A DNA stretch of 6,674 bases from Clostridiaceae bacterium (GTDB lineage Bacteria > Bacillota > Clostridia > Oscillospirales > Acutalibacteraceae), in the NCBI GenBank assembly GCA_904501685.1, contig CAJGBX010000073.1, positions 1-6,674 on the forward strand. Direction: 5' to 3'. Shown here piece by piece: positions 1-5,316 of this stretch (within the stretch, counting starts at the first letter, position 1; every line of letters starts with the position of its first letter). The notes beneath the pieces were generated by a model. That model saw only the letters and a list, made by a program, of their open reading frames with translations. It was not told the origin of the DNA and searched no databases. Position numbers and translations under genes: made by a program.

Positions 1-924
1 ATGACTCACGGTATGGGCGGTGAGCCTTGGATGAAGCAGGGGACAGTTAAGTTTTTGTGTCCTGTTCCGGGTTATGACCGTCATTTCGGTATATGTCAGT
101 ATTTTGGAATTGAAATGATAAACGTTCCGATGACTGACGTGGGTCCCGATATGGACATTGTTGAGGAATTAGTTAAGGATTCTGCCGTTAAGGGTATGTG
201 GTGTGTGCCGAAGTATTCGAATCCTGACGGTATTGTTTATAGCGACGAGGTTGTACGCCGCTTAGCTAAAATGCAGACTGCAAATGATTTCAGAATATTT
301 TGGGATAATGCTTATGCCGTTCATCCGGTTTTTGGCGAATGTGATAAGCTGTTAAGTTTGTTTGATGAGTGTAAAAGGGCAGGAAATCCTAATAGAGCAA
401 TAATGTTTACCTCTACATCTAAAATCACCTTCCCGGGTGCAGGTATTGCCGCAATGGCTGCAGGTGATGAGGATATAAAAAGGATTAAGGGCAGACTTGC
501 TTATCAGACAATAGGTCCTGATAAGCTTAACCAGCTTCGTCACGCTAAGTATTTGCCGAATATCGAGGCGGTTCACACGCATATGAAGCTGCATGCTGCT
601 AAGCTGCAACCTAAATTTGAAACTGTGCTCGAGGTTTTGGATAGGGAATTATCCGAACTCGGAATTGCCCGCTGGACAAAGCCGCAGGGCGGATACTTCA
701 TCAGTCTGTTCTTGGAAAAGGGCTGTGCCAAGAGAACGGTTAATTTATGTAAAGAGGCAGGTCTTGTATTGACCGGTGCCGGTGCAACCTATCCTTATGG
801 AATTGACCCGGATGACAGTAATATTAGAATTGCACCGTCCTTCCCGAGTCCTGATGAGCTAAAGCTTGCTACTGAGCTTTTGTGCGTTGCTTCTAAGCTT
901 GCAGTTCTTGAAAAAATGCTGTAA
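1..924 (+). CDS. PLP-dependent aminotransferase, MocR-like / type Ic aspartate aminotransferase family (5' end missing)
   Basis: Fold-type I aminotransferase that would move an amino group between an amino acid and a 2-oxo acid using pyridoxal phosphate in the cytoplasm. Numbering from the first base, visible motifs are PVPGYDRHF (21-29), SNPDG (73-77, the NP-G turn of the family), WDNAY (101-105; Asp102 for the pyridine nitrogen, Tyr105), STSK (138-141; Lys141 as the Schiff-base lysine) and NIRIAPS (274-280; Arg276 for the substrate carboxylate). The PGYDRHF and SNPDG style is that of the group Pfam calls Aminotran_MocR, which includes type Ic aspartate aminotransferases. It has no DNA-binding domain in the part seen. 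Family members are about 420-430 residues, so roughly 115 N-terminal residues lie left of the window. The ATG at base 1 is probably an internal Met, because the preserved part starts in mid-domain. The stop is TAA at 922-924, followed by a terminator. The exact substrate (aspartate or another) cannot be told from the sequence. Confidence 0.88.
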   Translation: MTHGMGGEPWMKQGTVKFLCPVPGYDRHFGICQYFGIEMINVPMTDVGPDMDIVEELVKDSAVKGMWCVPKYSNPDGIVYSDEVVRRLAKMQTANDFRIFWDNAYAVHPVFGECDKLLSLFDECKRAGNPNRAIMFTSTSKITFPGAGIAAMAAGDEDIKRIKGRLAYQTIGPDKLNQLRHAKYLPNIEAVHTHMKLHAAKLQPKFETVLEVLDRELSELGIARWTKPQGGYFISLFLEKGCAKRTVNLCKEAGLVLTGAGATYPYGIDPDDSNIRIAPSFPSPDELKLATELLCVASKLAVLEKML

Positions 925-954
925 ATTTATTTTTAGTAATAATTTGATTAATAT

Positions 955-1020
955 AAGGCTGAAAAATCACCCTTTAGTATTTAATGTGGTTGGTTTTTCG
1001 GCCTTAATTTGTAAATTTTT
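955..1020 (+). terminator. Probable intrinsic terminator after the aminotransferase gene
   Basis: Arms 955-969 and 991-1005 pair over 15 positions. Two of these (960/1000 and 967/993) are G-U pairs in the plus-strand RNA but would be A-C mismatches in the minus-strand RNA, so the hairpin fits rightward transcription. The loop is long, about 20 nt. The following T-rich stretch is broken (AATTTG, then five T's at 1016-1020), so efficiency is uncertain. The position, 31 bases after the stop codon, fits a terminator. Confidence 0.6.
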
Positions 1021-1051
1021 ATAAAATTTGAGCTTATAGTGATAATTTTAA

Positions 1052-1080
1052 TTGACTTAAAGGCAAAAAGAATATATAAT
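1052..1080 (+). promoter_or_regulatory. Sigma-A-type promoter of secDF
   Basis: The -35 box TTGACT (1052-1057, 5 of 6 consensus) and -10 box TATAAT (1075-1080, 6 of 6) are separated by exactly 17 bp. The predicted start of transcription is near 1087, giving a leader of about 70 nt before the secDF ATG. It lies downstream of the aminotransferase terminator, so secDF appears to have its own transcription unit. Confidence 0.85.
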
Positions 1081-1095
1081 TATTCTGTGATTTTC

Positions 1096-1125
1096 TGTAA
1101 TAAAGGGACAAACCCCTTGGTTACA
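1096..1125 (+). other. Possible stem-loop in the secDF leader
   Basis: TGTAA (1096-1100) pairs with TTACA (1121-1125), and AAGGG (1103-1107) pairs with CCCTT (1114-1118). The two stems are separated by a 2x2 internal loop (TA/GG) and closed by the 6-nt loop ACAAAC. It lies just after the predicted transcription start and about 20 nt before the secDF ribosome binding site. No T-tract follows, so it is not an intrinsic terminator. It may be a 5' stabiliser, a protein site or chance. Confidence 0.35.
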
Positions 1126-1158
1126 TGAAAGTATTGATTTTTTACTGGAGGTTTTGCG

Positions 1159-3798
1159 ATGAAACGCAGGAACAAGACTATCGGCAGACCGTGGTTTTTT
1201 GCTTCGGCATTGCTGATTATTCTTTTTACCGTATTTTCATTCTTCGGAATTGATAATTATCACGGTGACATTAGAAGCTTAGTGTTTAAGGGTGCTGAGG
1301 ATATCCGTTGGGGTATTGATGTCAGCGGCGGTGTTGAGGCTATTTTCTCACCTGATAAAAAGGTCGATGATATTACCGATGCCGATATGGATTCTGCTAA
1401 GCAGATTATCGAAACACGTATGTTGTATAACAACATTACCGATTACGAGGTTTTCACTGATTATGATAACCGTCAAATAATAGTTCGTTTTCCTTGGCAG
1501 TCAGATGATGAGTCTTATGACCCGACTGCCGCTATCAAGGAGCTTGGCGAAACTGCTCTTTTGACCTTCTATAAGGGTACTGATAATACCGGCGACGTTG
1601 TTTTACAGGGTGCTGCTGATATTAAGAGTGCAAGCTACGGCGGTTTTTATCAGGATCAAAGCGGTAAAAGTCAAGGATATGTGGTTTCACTTGAGCTGAC
1701 TGAGGCCGGTACTTATAAATTTGCTGCTGCTACTAAAGCGGCTATGGCTGCGAGTGATACCGCAGGTAAGACAATCTCTATTTATATGGATGATTTGTTG
1801 ATCTCGGCTCCTACCGTAAATAATGTTATTGATGACGGTAAGGCTATTATTACCGGTATGTCAACTGCCGAGGAGGCTAATGACCTTGCTGAAAAAATCA
1901 ACGCCGGTTCCTTGCCGTTTGCTTTGACTGTTGACGATTCTAAGCTTCAGGTCATTTCCCCGACCTTGGGTAAGGAAGCGCTTAATGTTATGCTTATTGC
2001 AGGTATTATAGCTTTTATAATTATCTGTATTATTATGATTGTGCTTTACCGTCTGCCCGGTGTGGTTGCGTGTATTGCATTGGCAGGTCAGGTTGGCGGT
2101 ATGATTGCTTGTGTCACCGGCTTCTTCCCGGGAACCGACAGCTTTACCTTAACCTTACCCGGTGTCGCAGGTATTATACTTTCAATTGGTTTCGGTGTTG
2201 ATGCTAACGTTATCACTGCCGAACGTATTAAGGAAGAGTTTAGAAGAGGAAAGACCATTGACGGCGCAATTTCAAGTGGTTACAGTGATGCCTTCAGCTC
2301 GATTTTTGACGGTAATATTACAAGCGTTATCGTTGCACTTGTATTGCTTGCTGCATTCGGTACTCCTGACAGTATTCTCGGTAAAATCTTCAGCTTCTTA
2401 TTCCCGTTCCTTAGCTCGTCTGTAACCGGAAATATTTACTCTTTCGGTTACACACTTATTACCGGTGTTATTTTCAACTTTGTAATGGGTGTATTCTTCT
2501 CGAGAATTATGACTATGAGCGTATCTCGCTTTAAGTTCCTTCGTAAGCCTTGGCTTTACGGCGGAATTAAAGAGGGAAAGACTGTTAAGCCGTTACTTTT
2601 CTCGAAATTTGACTTTACCGCCTTCTTAAAGAAGAGCGTAATTATAGTTGCAGTTGTATTTATTATCGGTGCTGTTTTGACCGGCATCTTTGGTGTTGGT
2701 TTTGATATTAACTTTGCAGGCGGAAGCCGCTTTACCTATTCCTATGACGGTAAGGTTGACCAGGCTACCGTAAAACAGGTTATTGCCGATAATCTGGGAC
2801 TTGATGCTACAATCACCGAAAGCACCGATTATTCAAGCAACTCAACTAAGCTTGTTATTTCGTTTGCCGGTGATGTTGCTAATTCTGTTGATAAGACAAA
2901 GCTTGAGGCTATTATTAAGGAAGTATCTGAAGAGCAGAAGCAGTCTACTTCTTCTACTTCCAGCACAGCTTCTTCAACAGTTTCCGGTACTACATCAACT
3001 ACCGCTTCATCTACTGTATCCGGCACAGCTTCGTCTGATGTTTCGTCTACAACATCCTCTGCAGTATCGTCCACTACTTCAGGAACTTCATCTGTGGCAA
3101 CTTCATCTAACAGTGAAGCCGTTCTTTCTGAATCTATGGTAGATATTCAGACTGCATTGGGACATATTTTGAATAAGAATTTCCCCGATAATGGCTTTAA
3201 AACCTTGGACGGTAATACTGTTAATCCGACCTTGGCAGGTGCATTCTTGGGTAAGAGCTTGTTTGCAGTGCTGTTTGCAGGCTTGTTGGTTGTAGTTTAT
3301 ATCGGTATCCGCTTTAGAAAAATTGGCGGTGTATCGGCAGGTCTTTCAGCCTTTGTTGCCTTAGTACACGATGTTATTATCTCATTCTTTGCCTGCACAA
3401 TTTGCGGACTTGAAATCGACACCAACTTTTTCGCCGTAGCATTAACCTTGTTTGGTTATTCGCTTAACGCAACAATTGTTATCTTTGACCGTATCCGTGA
3501 AAACCGCAAGATGCATCCTGAAATGACTGTACGTCAGCAGGTAAATAAGAGTATCAGCGAAACCTTTATGCGTTCGCTCATCACCTCATTTGCAACCTTT
3601 ATCGCAATTATTTGTGTAGTTGTTGTTGCTGAATTCTTTGGTGTGACTGCTTTGAGAAGCTTTGCAATTCCGATGTCTGTCGGTGTTGTTGCTGGCTGCT
3701 TCTCGTCGGTGTTCATTGCCGGACCTGTTTGGGTCAAGTGGATGGAGTACGTTGAAAAGCGTAAACCTAATGCTAAAAAGGCAAAAGCTAAAAGATAA
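1159..3798 (+). CDS. secDF: Protein translocase subunit SecDF (SecD-SecF fusion)
   Basis: Membrane motor that uses the proton or sodium gradient to help pull proteins out of the SecYEG channel. SecD and SecF are fused, as in Bacillus and many Clostridia. The start is set by the TGGAGGT ribosome binding site at 1146-1152, 6 nt before ATG. SecD half: TM1 (11-31), WGIDVSGG (51-58), SAPTV...ITG (216-233), GSLP (250-253), TMs from about 277, and the PGVAGIILSIGFGVDANV motif with Asp348, the conserved transport carboxylate. SecF half: TM from about 494, INFAGG (517-522), then TMs from about 697 with VHDV (736-739), GYSLNATIVIFDRIREN (766-782) and the conserved Arg805 in the ETFMRSLITS segment. The C-terminus is Lys-rich. 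At 879 residues it is longer than B. subtilis SecDF (about 740), partly because of a Ser/Thr-rich stretch at 595-652 in the SecF extracytoplasmic loop. At 771 Ala stands where the family usually has Asp. No yajC or secY neighbours are visible. Confidence 0.97.
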   Translation: MKRRNKTIGRPWFFASALLIILFTVFSFFGIDNYHGDIRSLVFKGAEDIRWGIDVSGGVEAIFSPDKKVDDITDADMDSAKQIIETRMLYNNITDYEVFTDYDNRQIIVRFPWQSDDESYDPTAAIKELGETALLTFYKGTDNTGDVVLQGAADIKSASYGGFYQDQSGKSQGYVVSLELTEAGTYKFAAATKAAMAASDTAGKTISIYMDDLLISAPTVNNVIDDGKAIITGMSTAEEANDLAEKINAGSLPFALTVDDSKLQVISPTLGKEALNVMLIAGIIAFIIICIIMIVLYRLPGVVACIALAGQVGGMIACVTGFFPGTDSFTLTLPGVAGIILSIGFGVDANVITAERIKEEFRRGKTIDGAISSGYSDAFSSIFDGNITSVIVALVLLAAFGTPDSILGKIFSFLFPFLSSSVTGNIYSFGYTLITGVIFNFVMGVFFSRIMTMSVSRFKFLRKPWLYGGIKEGKTVKPLLFSKFDFTAFLKKSVIIVAVVFIIGAVLTGIFGVGFDINFAGGSRFTYSYDGKVDQATVKQVIADNLGLDATITESTDYSSNSTKLVISFAGDVANSVDKTKLEAIIKEVSEEQKQSTSSTSSTASSTVSGTTSTTASSTVSGTASSDVSSTTSSAVSSTTSGTSSVATSSNSEAVLSESMVDIQTALGHILNKNFPDNGFKTLDGNTVNPTLAGAFLGKSLFAVLFAGLLVVVYIGIRFRKIGGVSAGLSAFVALVHDVIISFFACTICGLEIDTNFFAVALTLFGYSLNATIVIFDRIRENRKMHPEMTVRQQVNKSISETFMRSLITSFATFIAIICVVVVAEFFGVTALRSFAIPMSVGVVAGCFSSVFIAGPVWVKWMEYVEKRKPNAKKAKAKR
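2941..3114 (+). repeat. Ser/Thr-rich low-complexity segment within SecDF (residues 595-652)
   Basis: About 58 residues made almost only of Ser, Thr, Ala, Val and Gly, with imperfect repeats: ASSTVSGT at 604-611 and again at 616-623, then ASSDVSST (624-631) and SAVSSTTS (634-641). The codons differ between copies, so the DNA is not a clean tandem repeat. It lies in the SecF loop between the TM near 494 and the TM near 697, predicted to face outside. It is in frame with clear SecF sequence on both sides, so it is an insertion or linker and not a frameshift. Confidence 0.85.
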
Positions 3799-3817
3799 TA
3801 TCTGATAATTAAATTTG

Positions 3818-3853
3818 AACCCGTCTTCCCTCTTTTGAGAGAAGACGGGTTTT
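3818..3853 (+). terminator. Intrinsic terminator of secDF
   Basis: Perfect 11-bp arms, AACCCGTCTTC (3818-3828) and its complement (3841-3851), extended inside by CTC/GAG (3830-3832 with 3837-3839) around a TTTT loop and followed by T's to 3853. It begins 20 bases after the secDF stop. The T-tract is short (four), but the GC-rich stem makes the call clear. Confidence 0.88.
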
Positions 3854-3865
3854 ACAATTAAGGAC

Positions 3866-3897
3866 AAAAAAGCACTTGCCGGTTGGCAAGTGCTTTT
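3866..3897 (-). terminator. Intrinsic terminator of serC (possibly bidirectional)
   Basis: Perfect 13-bp arms at 3868-3880 and 3885-3897 around a 4-nt loop. Read leftward (serC RNA), the stem ends in a run of six U's (complement of A3866-A3871). Read rightward it ends in UUUUAAA, so it may also back up the secDF terminator. It lies 23 bases past the serC stop, between two convergent genes. Confidence 0.9.
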
Positions 3898-3920
3898 AAA
3901 GTTTAGCTGACTAGCTTTAT

Positions 3921-5009
3921 TTACATATTCTCGGCTTCAAACTTCTTGATAAAGTCTACAAGCTTTTCAACGCCTTCATAAGGCATTGCATTGTATATAG
4001 AAGCACGCATACCGCCAACCGAACGGTGACCCTTAAGGTTGGACATACCGGCAGCAGCGGATTCCTTAACAAACTTAGCGTTAATCTCGTCATCCTCTGC
4101 ACGGAAGGTTGCGTTCATCATAGAACGGCATTCTTTTACAACAGGGTTTTTGAAGAGCTTGCTATTGTCAAGGCAATCGTAAAGAAGTGCAGCCTTCTTT
4201 TCATTCATAGCCTTCATTGCGGTTAATCCGCCGATTTCTTTAATCCACTCTAAAACAAGCTTGCAAACGTAAATAGGCCAGCAGGGAGGAGTGTTGTACA
4301 TTGAATCGTTATCGGCCATAACCTTGTAGCTGCAAACGGTCGGAACCTTAGCGTCAAGCTCCTCAGTAAGTAAATCCTCACGGACAATGACAATTGTAAG
4401 ACCTGCAGGAGCAACGTTCTTCTGTGCACCGGCATAAATCAAACCGAACTTAGAAACGTCAACAGGCTCAGACAAAATGCAGGAGCTCATATCAGCTACA
4501 AGCGGAACATCGCCGGTATCGGGTATGTAATCCCACTTAGTACCAAAAATGGTGTTATTAAAGCAGATATGTACATAATCTGCATTGGGAGTAAGTTTTA
4601 ATTCCTCCTGACGGGGGATACGGGTGAAGTTTTCTTCCTTGGTGGTAGCGGCAAGGTTAATCTTGTCACTGTACTTCAAAGCTTCCTTGTATGCCTTACC
4701 GGAAAACTGACCGGTTACGATATAGTCGGCAACACCGGTTTTAAGCAGGTTCATAGGAACCGATGCAAACTGTAAGGAAGCACCGCCCTGCAAGAACAAT
4801 ACCTTATAGTTTTCAGGAATGTTCATTACCTCACGAAGAAGTGCTTCAGCTTCTTTGATGATTACATCATAAACCTTGGAGCGGTGGCTCATCTCCATAA
4901 CGCTCATACCGCTGCCTTGATAGTTCATCAATTCATCTCTTGTTTTCTCAAGTACCGGAACAGGTAACATAGACGGGCCGGCAGAGAAGTTGTAAATACG
5001 GTCGTACAT
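3921..5009 (-). CDS. serC: Phosphoserine aminotransferase
   Basis: Converts 3-phosphohydroxypyruvate plus glutamate to O-phosphoserine plus 2-oxoglutarate, the second step of serine synthesis; PLP enzyme, cytoplasmic. At 362 residues it matches the family's usual length. Motifs: NFSAGPSMLP near the start (7-16), MSHRS (40-44; His42/Arg43 at the phosphate-binding site), GGAS (75-78, cofactor phosphate), NNTIFGT (151-157), VADMSS (171-176; Asp173), AGAQKN (193-198; Lys197 as the Schiff-base lysine), NTPP (239-242) and HRSVGGMRASIYNA (328-341; Arg329 and Arg335). All expected residues are present. The start is supported by a minus-strand ribosome binding site, AGAAAGGAAGA (5025 down to 5015), 5 nt before ATG. 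It is transcribed alone: a strong promoter lies upstream and a terminator directly after. serA and serB are not in the window. A Rex-type inverted repeat in the leader suggests redox control. Confidence 0.97.
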   Translation of the reverse strand: MYDRIYNFSAGPSMLPVPVLEKTRDELMNYQGSGMSVMEMSHRSKVYDVIIKEAEALLREVMNIPENYKVLFLQGGASLQFASVPMNLLKTGVADYIVTGQFSGKAYKEALKYSDKINLAATTKEENFTRIPRQEELKLTPNADYVHICFNNTIFGTKWDYIPDTGDVPLVADMSSCILSEPVDVSKFGLIYAGAQKNVAPAGLTIVIVREDLLTEELDAKVPTVCSYKVMADNDSMYNTPPCWPIYVCKLVLEWIKEIGGLTAMKAMNEKKAALLYDCLDNSKLFKNPVVKECRSMMNATFRAEDDEINAKFVKESAAAGMSNLKGHRSVGGMRASIYNAMPYEGVEKLVDFIKKFEAENM

Positions 5010-5028
5010 AAAAATCTTCCTTTCTGAA

Positions 5029-5049
5029 AATCGGCTGACTGCACCGATT
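5029..5049 (-). other. Possible hairpin next to the serC ribosome binding site
   Basis: AATCGG and CCGATT arms (5029-5034 and 5044-5049) can be extended by TG/CA with one bulged G, leaving a 4-nt loop in the serC RNA. The hairpin ends only about 3 nt before the purine-rich ribosome binding site, so it could affect translation. A second weak pairing, AAAGC/GCTTT, lies farther upstream in the leader (about 5067-5085). Neither matches a regulatory RNA family I know. Confidence 0.3.
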
Positions 5050-5105
5050 AATTATTCCGCATGTAAAGCCGTCGGAGTGCTTTTTAGGTGTAAAGGTTAA
5101 ATCTG

Positions 5106-5133
5106 AATGTTTGTTAAACAATTAACAAACATT
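5106..5133. promoter_or_regulatory. Rex-type operator within a 28-bp inverted repeat
   Basis: Two perfect 12-bp arms, AATGTTTGTTAA (5106-5117) and TTAACAAACATT (5122-5133), surround ACAA. The inner 18 bp, TTGTTAA-ACAA-TTAACAA (5111-5128), match exactly the consensus TTGTTAA-N4-TTAACAA known for clostridial Rex, the repressor that senses NADH/NAD+. It lies about 18-36 bases downstream of the predicted serC transcription start, a good place to block serC, and more than 110 bp from the rightward promoter. The AT-rich arms would make only a weak RNA hairpin, so a protein site is more likely. That Rex is the actual binder is inference. Confidence 0.7.
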
Positions 5134-5152
5134 TCTTCTTTACAATGTAAAT

Positions 5153-5181
5153 ATTATAATACTTTGTGACATATTTGTCAA
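5153..5181 (-). promoter_or_regulatory. Consensus sigma-A promoter of serC
   Basis: On the minus strand, TTGACA (5181-5176) and TATAAT (5158-5153) are both perfect matches to consensus, spaced by exactly 17 bp. Transcription should start near 5146, giving a leader of about 137 nt before the serC ATG. A promoter this strong usually needs repression, which fits the operator-like inverted repeat just downstream. Confidence 0.9.
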
Positions 5182-5227
5182 TCAAAATATACAAATATTA
5201 TTTAATTCTATAATATGCTAAATATGT

Positions 5228-5239
5228 AACAAATTTGTT
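5228..5239. promoter_or_regulatory. 12-bp palindrome just upstream of the rightward -35 box
   Basis: AACAAATTTGTT is a perfect palindrome, 2 bp upstream of the predicted -35 box of the glycosyltransferase gene. It shares the ACAA/TTGT elements of the nearby Rex-type box, but in a different arrangement and spacing. It could be an operator or activator site, or chance in AT-rich DNA. Confidence 0.3.
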
Positions 5240-5241
5240 GC

Positions 5242-5270
5242 TTGTAAAAGAGTTATTTTAATGATAAAAT
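5242..5270 (+). promoter_or_regulatory. Likely promoter of the glycosyltransferase gene (extended -10)
   Basis: The -35 TTGTAA (5242-5247, 4 of 6) and -10 TAAAAT (5265-5270, 5 of 6) are spaced by 17 bp, and a TGA just before the -10 gives the extended TGn motif. The predicted start is near 5277, leaving a leader of about 40 nt. It is weaker than the serC promoter that points the other way. Confidence 0.6.
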
Positions 5271-5302
5271 TATTTGTAGATAATATGGGAATTTTGTATA
5301 AA

Positions 5303-5308
5303 AAGGGG
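5303..5308 (+). promoter_or_regulatory. Ribosome binding site that fixes the GTG start of the glycosyltransferase gene
   Basis: AAGGGG lies 8 nt before GTG at 5317-5319. The reading frame has a TAA stop at 5299-5301, so only GTG codons at 5308 and 5317 can start the protein. The GTG at 5308 would overlap the ribosome binding site, so 5317 is preferred. No in-frame ATG is available near the 5' end. Confidence 0.7.
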
Positions 5309-5316
5309 TGGGTAAG

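Larger units (their letters stand above)
5010..5316. other. Divergent intergenic region between serC and the glycosyltransferase gene
   Basis: This 307-base gene-free stretch is very AT-rich from about 5100 on. Going right from serC it holds the serC ribosome binding site (5015-5025), two small possible hairpins in the serC leader (5029-5049 and around 5067-5085), the Rex-type inverted repeat (5106-5133), the serC promoter (5153-5181), a 12-bp palindrome (5228-5239), the rightward promoter (5242-5270) and the GTG gene's ribosome binding site (5303-5308). I see no small ORF with a credible ribosome binding site, no tRNA and no T-box or known riboswitch signature. Confidence 0.75.

Noticed and set aside
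1..3. ATG at the first base as the true start of the aminotransferase
   Set aside because: The frame is open to the window edge, and the first residues correspond to the middle of the PLP domain. About 115 residues expected for the family are missing, so it is almost surely an internal Met.
2941..3114. Frameshift or assembly error in secDF at the Ser/Thr-rich stretch
   Set aside because: Clear SecF sequence continues in the same frame on both sides, and codon use stays similar to the rest of the gene.
2783..3142. Open frames overlapping secDF, including a Leu/Pro-rich plus-strand frame here and an acidic minus-strand frame at 2829-3074
   Set aside because: They lie within the low-complexity part of secDF, have no ribosome binding site or family motifs, and their composition is just the other reading of the Ser/Thr codons.
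3534..3867. Minus-strand frames at the end of secDF (3534-3737 and 3586-3867)
   Set aside because: They are antisense to well-conserved SecF sequence, and the second crosses the secDF terminator. No promoter, ribosome binding site or recognisable product was seen.
5010..5146. T-box or amino-acid riboswitch controlling serC
   Set aside because: No conserved T-box sequence, specifier loop or terminator/antiterminator pair is present in the minus-strand leader.
5209..5214. Plus-strand TATAAT as the -10 of the rightward gene
   Set aside because: No -35-like hexamer lies 16-18 bp upstream (17 bp upstream reads AATATA), and it would leave an unneeded 100-nt leader. The extended -10 at 5265-5270 is better supported.
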